Source: Ignavibacteriota bacterium (GTDB taxonomy: Bacteria; Bacteroidota; Kapaibacteriia; Palsa-1295). From it: a stretch of DNA of 5,809 nucleotides. The notes beneath the pieces are model-generated. The model ran no database searches, had not been told where the DNA came from, and was given only the letters and a program-made list of their open reading frames with translations. Each line of letters starts with the position of its first letter. The stretch's first letter is position 1. The position numbers and the translations under genes are program-made. This document shows positions 1-5,571 of this stretch, piece by piece. The stretch lies in assembly GCA_003151215.1 (NCBI GenBank), contig PLXB01000391.1:1-5809 (forward strand), written 5' to 3'.

Positions 1-631
1 TATGATCCATAATCATCGCTTCGGTAGCGGTAAGGATGCGCTTGCCATCGGCTTTCAGTCCGGGAAGAAGCCTTGCGCGCGCGCCCGTTGCAATAATAAT
101 TTTTGCTGCGCTTACCGTGCGCTTCGTGCCGTCCTTCGCCGTCACATCTACGGTATTTGCAGAAGTAAGAACTGCATTACCATTAATTAATTCGACCTTA
201 TTCTTTTTGAAAAGAAATTCAATGCCCTTTACATAACGATCGGATACACCGCGGGATCGTTTGATGATAGCGGGAAAATCTACTTTCAGATTATCGTAGG
301 TAATGCCCCATTCTTTCGGTGCTTCTTTGAAGTCATTATAGATCTCGGCGTTCTTCAGCAGCGCTTTTGTCGGAATGCAGCCCCAATTAGTGCATATCCC
401 GCCAACTCTATCTCTCTCGATCACCGCAACGCGCATTCCGAGTTGCGATGAGCGCGTTGCCGCAGGCTCGCCTCCCGGACCGCCGCCGATGACGATGATG
501 TCGAAATCGAATGAGTTCTTAGTGCTTAGTTCTGAGTTCTGAGTTGGTGCAGGTGCAGCAGAGTCCTTTTGACTTTCGACTTTTGACTTCCCGCTTTCTG
601 CCTTCTGCGGATTCGAGATAAGATTTGCCAT
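1..631 (-). CDS. lpdA: Dihydrolipoamide dehydrogenase (E3), N-terminal part, cut by the window edge
   Basis: This is the FAD-binding half of a class I pyridine nucleotide-disulfide oxidoreductase. Such enzymes reoxidise the lipoyl groups of 2-oxoacid dehydrogenase complexes in the cytoplasm, passing electrons via FAD to NAD. I translated 210 residues. The dinucleotide-binding GGGPGG is at residues 49-54. The redox-active disulfide motif GGICTNWGCIPTKALL spans residues 77-92, with cysteines C80 and C85. The second nucleotide-site motif ATGAR is at 181-185. The NAD and dimerisation domains lie beyond the window. ATG at 631 is the only usable start: an in-frame TAA lies at 638-640, and no ATG, GTG or TTG codon occurs before the GGGPGG motif. 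Residues 1-40 are an extra polar extension (the family normally starts a few residues before the FAD motif), encoded largely by heptad repeats. No Shine-Dalgarno site is visible. The CxxxxC motif and ATGAR context favour Lpd over mercuric reductase, but the diagnostic C-terminus is not present. Confidence 0.9.
   Translation of the reverse strand, partial: MANLISNPQKAESGKSKVESQKDSAAPAPTQNSELSTKNSFDFDIIVIGGGPGGEPAATRSSQLGMRVAVIERDRVGGICTNWGCIPTKALLKNAEIYNDFKEAPKEWGITYDNLKVDFPAIIKRSRGVSDRYVKGIEFLFKKNKVELINGNAVLTSANTVDVTAKDGTKRTVSAAKIIIATGARARLLPGLKADGKRILTATEAMIMDH
513..547. repeat. Degenerate 7-bp tandem array, kAGTTCT-like, inside lpd
   Basis: Five consecutive heptads can be read on the plus strand: GAGTTCT, TAGTGCT, TAGTTCT, GAGTTCT, GAGTTGG. 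They lie within the lpd reading frame and encode about residues 29-40 of its N-terminal extension. The period of 7 is not a multiple of 3, so this is a DNA-level repeat and not a protein repeat. Confidence 0.7.
564..605. repeat. Degenerate 7-bp tandem array, GACTTTY-like, inside lpd
   Basis: Six consecutive heptads can be read on the plus strand: TCCTTTT, GACTTTC, GACTTTT, GACTTCC, CGCTTTC, TGCCTTC. The middle units are the best matches and the edges are degraded. The array encodes about residues 9-23 of the lpd extension. It is separated from the kAGTTCT array by a short GGTGCA direct duplication (546-551 and 552-557) that encodes an Ala-Pro repeat. Confidence 0.65.
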
Positions 632-651
632 AAAAAATTACAAAATTTGAG
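632..651 (-). repeat. CTCAAATTTT-TAATTTT element abutting the lpd start codon
   Basis: On the minus strand the bases immediately before the lpd ATG read CTCAAATTTT, then one G, then TAATTTTTT. The 10-mer CTCAAATTTT followed by the heptad TAATTTT recurs at 5494-5510 (minus strand) without the G, and in a slightly shorter form at 5542-5557 (plus strand). The copy lies in the leader of lpd and also supplies the in-frame TAA at 638-640 that fixes the start codon. Confidence 0.5.
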
Positions 652-707
652 CGCGGAGATAACAAGAAAGAAGCGGGGAAAAGTCCGAATGAGTTAGTAT
701 TGAATTA

Positions 708-741
708 TTTGCTAATAGTGACCCAAAATATGTTAGTTTTG
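708..741 (+). promoter_or_regulatory. Possible Bacteroidota-type promoter for the SulP gene
   Basis: TTTG at 708-711 and TAGTTTTG at 734-741 match the TTG / TAnnTTTG pattern of Bacteroidota housekeeping promoters, with a 22-bp spacer that is at the long end of the accepted range. A start site a few bases downstream of the second box would fall almost on the ATG at 749, implying a leaderless or nearly leaderless transcript. The motif is short and AT-rich, so chance occurrence is possible. The 117-bp region 632-748 must also carry the divergent lpd promoter, for which I see no convincing boxes. Confidence 0.3.
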
Positions 742-748
742 TTCTACG

Positions 749-2431
749 ATGAAAATTAAGCTGCCATTAGCTTTCACTCCGAAACTCTTCACTACTCTCC
801 GCGAAGGATATTCGAAGGAAGATTTTTTTAAGGATCTGATCGCCGGCGTAATCGTCGGAACGGTAGCGTTGCCGCTTGCCATCGCCTTTGGCATTGCTTC
901 GGGAGTAACGCCGGAGCAGGGACTCATTACGGCGATCGTTGGCGGCTTTATCATCTCTGTGCTGGGCGGAAGCCGCGTGCAGATTGGCGGTCCGACGGGT
1001 GCATTCATCGTCGTGATCTATGGCATCGTGCAGAAATTCGGCGTGAATGGTCTTCTTATTGCAACAGTAGCAAGTGGTGTTATAGTCCTTATCATGGGTC
1101 TTGCAAAATTGGGCGGCGTTATAAAATTTATTCCGGCACCTGTAGTTACCGGATTCACTTCCGGCATTGCAATTATTATTTTTTCTTCGCAGATCAAGGA
1201 TCTGTTTGACTTAAAGATGGGAGCCGTGCCTGCCGATCTTATTGAAAAATGGACTGCATACGGTCAGAATTTTACATCATTCAATTGGTATGCATTAGGT
1301 CTTGCTGCTTTGACAATTCTTATCATCATCTATTGGCCGAAGGTTACGACAAAAATACCGGGACCATTCATAGCGCTTCTCTTTTGCACAATTCTCGTGC
1401 AGGTCCTTAATATTCCTGTCGAAACGATCGGTACGAAATTCAAAGTCTTGGGCAGCGCGCTTCCTTCAATGAGAGTACCGGATATTACCTTTGCGGCGAT
1501 CAAGGAATTATTTCCTTCGATCATTACGATGTCGGTGTTGATCGCTATCGAATCGCTTCTCTCGGCAGTTGTTGCCGATGGAATGCTGGGCACGAAACAT
1601 CGCTCGAACATGGAGCTTGTCGCGCAAGGTGTTGCAAATATTTTCTCACCATTATTTGGCGGCATACCTGCTACAGGAGCGATCGCGAGAACGGCAACGA
1701 ATATTAAATCAGGTGGGAGAACTCCCGTTGCCGGAATAGTCCATTCGGTTTTTCTTCTGTTGGTGGTGCTTGCCATCGGCAAATACGCTTCGATGATTCC
1801 GATTCCCGTGCTTGCAGCAATTCTTGTTATCGTCAGTTATAATATGAGCGAATGGCGGACATTCAAGAGTATGCTCAAGGCTCCGAAAAGCGATGTTGCA
1901 ATTTTGCTGACGACCTTTGTCCTGACCGTCGTGATCGATCTTACCGTTGCTATCGAAGTCGGAATGGTCCTTGCAGCATTTCTTTTCATGCGACGGATGG
2001 CGCTTGTGACGAATGTCAGTGTTATCACCGGAGAATTTGTCGATGGCGAAGAACCTGAGAACAGCCAGACCCTAATAAATAAAGAAATCCCGCAAGGGGT
2101 GCAAGTCTATGAGATCAACCGACCGTTCTTCTTCGGCGCTGCGGAGAAATTCATCGAGACGATACGAGATATGAGCGTCGTTCCGAAAGTTTTTATCCTG
2201 CGAATGCGCAACGTTACTGCGCTCGACGCAACGGGCATGAAAGCCATCGAAGATATCTGGAAGAAGATGGTTCACCATCATAAAGGATTATTTTTAATAG
2301 CAGAAATTCATTCGCAGCCATTCGTCGCATTGGAGCAATCGGGATTTTTGAAAAAACTCGGAGAAGAAAATGTGACAGGGAGTTTAGAACTCGCCTTAGA
2401 TGCTTCGAAGAAATGGATGGGTGAGCATTAA
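749..2431 (+). CDS. SulP/SLC26-family inorganic anion or dicarboxylate transporter with STAS domain
   Basis: This is a complete 560-residue secondary transporter of the inner membrane. Hydrophobic segments run from about residue 28 to 415, consistent with the 14-helix SulP fold. GGPTGAF at 80-86 is the conserved TM3 signature. The segment around AIESLLSAVVADGM (266-279) carries the conserved acidic TM8 residue E268. GTKH (281-284) and GGIPATGAIARTATN (304-318) follow. The cytoplasmic STAS domain covers about 446-555, with DATG at 493-496. The TM8-TM10 wording resembles E. coli DauA, a C4-dicarboxylate transporter, more than the bicarbonate transporter BicA as I recall those sequences. The substrate cannot be settled here; sulfate, bicarbonate and dicarboxylates are all possible. 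The start is supported by an in-frame TAG at 734-736 and by a normal family N-terminus. It is divergent from lpd, and the propeller gene follows on the same strand after 66 bp. Confidence 0.93.
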   Translation: MKIKLPLAFTPKLFTTLREGYSKEDFFKDLIAGVIVGTVALPLAIAFGIASGVTPEQGLITAIVGGFIISVLGGSRVQIGGPTGAFIVVIYGIVQKFGVNGLLIATVASGVIVLIMGLAKLGGVIKFIPAPVVTGFTSGIAIIIFSSQIKDLFDLKMGAVPADLIEKWTAYGQNFTSFNWYALGLAALTILIIIYWPKVTTKIPGPFIALLFCTILVQVLNIPVETIGTKFKVLGSALPSMRVPDITFAAIKELFPSIITMSVLIAIESLLSAVVADGMLGTKHRSNMELVAQGVANIFSPLFGGIPATGAIARTATNIKSGGRTPVAGIVHSVFLLLVVLAIGKYASMIPIPVLAAILVIVSYNMSEWRTFKSMLKAPKSDVAILLTTFVLTVVIDLTVAIEVGMVLAAFLFMRRMALVTNVSVITGEFVDGEEPENSQTLINKEIPQGVQVYEINRPFFFGAAEKFIETIRDMSVVPKVFILRMRNVTALDATGMKAIEDIWKKMVHHHKGLFLIAEIHSQPFVALEQSGFLKKLGEENVTGSLELALDASKKWMGEH

Positions 2432-2497
2432 TAATTAATTGCTCCTGTAACTACCGAACTTTAGATGTGTTTATTAATTTTAATAGCACATACGGTC

Positions 2498-4741
2498 ATG
2501 CGACTCATCATATTCTGTGTCTGCTTTTCGCTTTTCATCTCCGCTGCTCTTTTCGCTCAAAGTATTCCGGCATCAGGCTGGAGGCACTTTAGTAACACAA
2601 CCACTCCGCGTTGCATGATTGCGGACGGGCAATTCCTTTGGATCGGAACAGACGGCGGACTCATCAAATTCGACCGTACCAGCAATACCTTTGAGATTCT
2701 CACAACCGATAATTCCGGCTTACCGGATAACGCAATATTCAGGTTAGTGCTGGGTAAAGACGGAGCACTTTGGGTCTCGACAAATAATGGCGGCATTGCG
2801 CGACTCAGTGCAGGAAAGTGGACAATTTTCAATCAATCTAACTCACCGCTGCCCGGCTCTTCCGGAGGAATTCCGGCTTGCGACAGTCTCGGCAGAATTT
2901 GGATAGCTACATGGAATGGATTGCTCAAATTCGATAATGGCACATGGACGAAATATGACATGTCGAATTCGCCAATGTGTGACACAACTATCGAAGCAGT
3001 CACGGCTGACCGAAACGGAAATATCTGGGTTGGATGCCATTATACTCCTGCTCCGCGTACTCGCGGCTTTATTTTGAAATTTGACGGCGCCAGCAAGTGG
3101 GAAATTCATAATGACACACTGGATGGGGTTTTTCATGGAGATACTTTATATTACGAACTTGATCCGGAAAATCCATGGTCAATGCTTATCGATCACAACG
3201 GAGTTCTCTTTGTAGGTTTTAATGGCGTTATCAATCGCCTCGTACCGGGTGTTGGCTGGTATTGGTATGATGTACCAACTGGTTATAATTCGAATGCAAT
3301 TTTCACACTTTCCGAAACTGCCGGTTATATTTGGGGAGCCGATGAAGTCGATGCAGTAAGAATTAATGATACCTTAAGCCAATATACCGATATAGAGCAG
3401 CATCCCTGGAAGAAAAATGGGACCGGATTTCCGTTCTTCGGAACATGCGCTGCACTTCCGATCGGTGATGAACTCTGGTTTGCCGGCAACGGCGGAGGAG
3501 GAATCGGACGATTTAAAGACAGCGCCTGGACGCTCTTTTGTAATCTCTCCGATAATACTCTTACAACAAATGATATGGGAGCGATCACGCAAGATAGTAA
3601 AGGAAGAATGTGGTTTGTTTCTCAACATTTTGTGAATGGATCTCTTTCTGCATTTAATGGTAAGAATTGGCAAAATTATGATTCTGTACTCCATGGTTCG
3701 CAGGTCTTCTCACTTTGCGCAGATAGTTCAGGAAATGTTTGGATCGGAACGGAGGGGAACGGACTGATTAAATTTGACGGAGTGACTGCAGAGACATTCG
3801 ACCTCAATAAATTACTAAACTTCTCGAATGAAATAAGCGCGCTTGCCTTTGATAAGCGCGGTGTGCTTTGGATAGGAACGCAGCTTCAAGGGAACACCGG
3901 ACTTCCATCCGGTCTTGTAAAATTTGACGGTAGTAATTGGAAAACTTTTACACAATCAAATTCAAGTTTACCGGAAGGCGAAGTAAGTTCGATCTCCATA
4001 GATAAGAATGGCACGACATGGACAGCTACTCCTTTCAGCGGCATCGCCGAGTTCGATGGATCGGGCATTTGGCATGTCTTTGACGATAAGAATTCAGCGC
4101 TTCCGTCGCATCAAATTACGGGCATCACTACTGCGTCAAATGGTGATGTCTGGGCTGCAACCGGAAAAGGAGCCGCAAAATGGACGGGAACCGAGTGGAA
4201 AGCATTTACAGCGGGACCTTTAGCAGGGCTTTCAGGCTGCGCTGCTGGCAGCCGCGGAAATATATGGTTCTCTTCTTACATTGGAAATCCCGGCGGAGCG
4301 TCGGAGTTCGATGGCACAACATGGAAAAATTTTACTCTTACAAATTCTGCGATCGGTTCGGATGAAGTCTGGGCAGTAGCTGCCGATGATAGCGGAAATA
4401 TCTGGTTCGGCACGAACGATAGAGGTCTTGCCGTCTTTACTCCGGATGCAGTGCATTCTTCCGTGACTTTCCTGGGGAATACATCCGGTAATGCAACTGG
4501 CGTTTCTATTTACCCTAATCCCGCTTTGTCAACTGTGCATTGCAAAATATCTTTTGAAGACCAAAATGCAATTGTTGAAGTATGCGATCTTCTCGGAAGG
4601 AACATGCTCTCTTTCAAAACAGAAAATCCCAAAGATTTTTCATTTGATGCAAGCATGCTTCCTGATGGAGCGTATGAAATTATTTGCAAAGCAGGAGACG
4701 GCATTATTCATGGGAGATTTATTAAGTTGGACAAGAACTAA
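2498..4741 (+). CDS. Secreted double beta-propeller protein with T9SS type A sorting domain
   Basis: This is a 747-residue exported protein. Residues 1-20 form a signal peptide (Arg2, a hydrophobic core, likely cleavage after ALFA). Fourteen two-component-regulator-type propeller motifs of the form (I/V/L)W(I/V)GTxxGLxKFDG begin near residues 46, 90, 133, 175, 236, 277, 325, 370, 413, 456, 506, 550, 588 and 634, which suits two seven-bladed propellers. Residues 669-747 are a type A C-terminal sorting domain (IYPNP at 671-675, DLLGR at 697-701, LPDGAYEI at 721-728, closing GRFIKL). The protein should therefore cross the outer membrane by type IX secretion and be released or surface-anchored. 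There is no Y_Y_Y domain, transmembrane helix or kinase, so it is not a one-piece sensor. I chose the start at 2498 because it gives a canonical signal peptide. An ATG at 2465, just after an in-frame TAG, would add 11 mainly hydrophobic residues. The biological role is unknown. Confidence 0.9.
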   Translation: MRLIIFCVCFSLFISAALFAQSIPASGWRHFSNTTTPRCMIADGQFLWIGTDGGLIKFDRTSNTFEILTTDNSGLPDNAIFRLVLGKDGALWVSTNNGGIARLSAGKWTIFNQSNSPLPGSSGGIPACDSLGRIWIATWNGLLKFDNGTWTKYDMSNSPMCDTTIEAVTADRNGNIWVGCHYTPAPRTRGFILKFDGASKWEIHNDTLDGVFHGDTLYYELDPENPWSMLIDHNGVLFVGFNGVINRLVPGVGWYWYDVPTGYNSNAIFTLSETAGYIWGADEVDAVRINDTLSQYTDIEQHPWKKNGTGFPFFGTCAALPIGDELWFAGNGGGGIGRFKDSAWTLFCNLSDNTLTTNDMGAITQDSKGRMWFVSQHFVNGSLSAFNGKNWQNYDSVLHGSQVFSLCADSSGNVWIGTEGNGLIKFDGVTAETFDLNKLLNFSNEISALAFDKRGVLWIGTQLQGNTGLPSGLVKFDGSNWKTFTQSNSSLPEGEVSSISIDKNGTTWTATPFSGIAEFDGSGIWHVFDDKNSALPSHQITGITTASNGDVWAATGKGAAKWTGTEWKAFTAGPLAGLSGCAAGSRGNIWFSSYIGNPGGASEFDGTTWKNFTLTNSAIGSDEVWAVAADDSGNIWFGTNDRGLAVFTPDAVHSSVTFLGNTSGNATGVSIYPNPALSTVHCKISFEDQNAIVEVCDLLGRNMLSFKTENPKDFSFDASMLPDGAYEIICKAGDGIIHGRFIKLDKN

Positions 4742-4757
4742 TTATCTATAAGCGAAA

Positions 4758-5465
4758 TTATTCACTTTCCTCTTCTTCTTCATCCGAATCATCTTCCTCA
4801 ATTTCAAGCGATTGTTCTGAAACAGCATCGCCTTCTTCATCTTTCGTGACTATTACCGGCGAATAGCCCGTAAGCGAATATGTGGGCTGATCGTAGGCAA
4901 GATAATCGGACATTACTTCTTTGCTGTTATTTTCGCGGATGATTTCCAGGATCTTCTGGCGGTCGGAGGGACTGAGGAGATCGTCGTTGGCAGTCGTATA
5001 AATTAATTCATTCTCACGGCGCATGTGCTCGCGGAAGTTCGTTACGAGTTCTCTTGCGCCCATAATAAATTGCGTTGCTTCATCGTTGGTTATTTCGTTC
5101 TTGGCAAGAGTTTGCTTCCATATTCGCAGCAGCTCCGTTGCCCGCAAAAGCATGACTTCATGCTGTTCCTGAATAAATCTGATCGGACTAGAGCTTTGCT
5201 GAAACCCGACATGCGGTATTTTATCCATCATAAAAGGAAAAAGCGCAAGCTCTTCATCTATTTCATGACGCGGCACAGTATTGACAAGAAAATCCAGAAT
5301 TTCCCCCCATTCATTATCTTCTTTGATGCTTTTGATGACGCCCTTTACTTCGGCACTTTGAGTAAGTTTTTCGAGAAGGTTTACTTGTGTCGTGATCAGC
5401 GCATGGGAATCCCTAAAGTATTTGATCGGATCGTTATACTTATTGGGGTCGGGAAGCTGGGGCAT
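4758..5465 (-). CDS. Hemerythrin-like HHE domain protein with acidic tail
   Basis: This is a 235-residue, probably cytoplasmic protein with no signal peptide or membrane segment. The first ~160 residues fit a four-helix hemerythrin/HHE bundle with a full ligand set in the right order: H21, H67xxxE71, H102, H147xxxE151. Such domains usually bind a diiron centre and are used for oxygen, NO or iron sensing, storage or repair; which applies here cannot be told. Residues 165-190 are probably another helix, followed by a Tyr/Pro-containing linker (191-206). The tail 209-235 has 17 Asp/Glu in 27 residues and no basic residue. ATG 5465 is the first in-frame start after a TAA at 5484-5486. The leader is almost entirely an AT-rich heptad array, with no Shine-Dalgarno site. 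The gene lies downstream of, and on the same strand as, the partial gene at 5565-5809, and converges on the propeller gene with 16 bp between stop codons. Confidence 0.85.
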   Translation of the reverse strand: MPQLPDPNKYNDPIKYFRDSHALITTQVNLLEKLTQSAEVKGVIKSIKEDNEWGEILDFLVNTVPRHEIDEELALFPFMMDKIPHVGFQQSSSPIRFIQEQHEVMLLRATELLRIWKQTLAKNEITNDEATQFIMGARELVTNFREHMRRENELIYTTANDDLLSPSDRQKILEIIRENNSKEVMSDYLAYDQPTYSLTGYSPVIVTKDEEGDAVSEQSLEIEEDDSDEEEEESE

Positions 5466-5472
5466 GAGCGAA

Positions 5473-5510
5473 AAAATATAAAATTAAAAATGTAAAATTA
5501 AAAATTTGAG
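5473..5510 (-). repeat. AT-rich heptad array, TAATTTT-like, left arm of an inverted pair
   Basis: Read on the minus strand, CTCAAATTTT is followed by the heptads TAATTTT, ACATTTT, TAATTTT and ATATTTT, ending 7 bp before the hemerythrin start codon. On the plus strand the same tract appears as a 14-bp direct repeat with 13 of 14 matches (5480-5493 and 5494-5507). It is inverted relative to the array at 5537-5571 and separated from it by roughly 30 bp. Confidence 0.65.
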
Positions 5511-5536
5511 GAATATGATTTTGTGTATTTCTTTTT

Positions 5537-5571
5537 CAATTCTCAATTTTTAATTTTTAATTTCTTATTTC
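5537..5571 (+). repeat. AT-rich heptad array, yAATTTT-like, right arm of an inverted pair
   Basis: Five heptads can be read on the plus strand: CAATTCT, CAATTTT, TAATTTT, TAATTTC, TTATTTC. The last unit overlaps the stop codon (5565-5567) of the minus-strand gene to its right. The segment CTCAATTTT-TAATTTT at 5542-5557 is the reverse-complement partner of 5494-5510, with a one-base length difference, so a transcript through this gap could fold into a long, weak A-U stem. It lacks the GC-rich stem and U-tract of an intrinsic terminator. Confidence 0.65.

Noticed and set aside
74..84. A GCGCGCGCGC tract that could be read as a Z-DNA or regulatory element
   Set aside because: It encodes the conserved ATGAR-type segment of lpd (Gly-Ala-Arg-Ala-Arg) and is explained by codon choice.
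513..605. The repeats as a CRISPR array
   Set aside because: The units are 7 bp and contiguous with no unique spacers, and there are no cas genes nearby.
1330..1782. A 150-codon open frame on the minus strand inside the transporter gene
   Set aside because: It is fully antisense to conserved transmembrane segments of the SulP protein, and its translation is a typical shadow product with no domain features.
2465..2497. Upstream ATG at 2465 as the start of the propeller gene
   Set aside because: It would add a hydrophobic stretch ahead of an already canonical signal peptide. No ribosome binding site supports either start, so the signal peptide geometry decides, but this is not certain.
2432..2497. 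Terminator or separate promoter between the transporter and the propeller gene
   Set aside because: I found no hairpin with a T-tract. The only promoter-like word, TAGATGTG at 2463-2470, mismatches the consensus and has no upstream partner.
5025..5495. A 156-codon open frame on the plus strand opposite the hemerythrin gene
   Set aside because: It is antisense to a gene with a complete set of conserved metal ligands, its translation shows no family pattern, and its end runs through the AT-rich repeat.
5494..5558. The inverted AT-rich repeat as an intrinsic terminator
   Set aside because: The stem would be almost all A-U with a loop of about 30 bases and no GC-rich core followed by a U-run.
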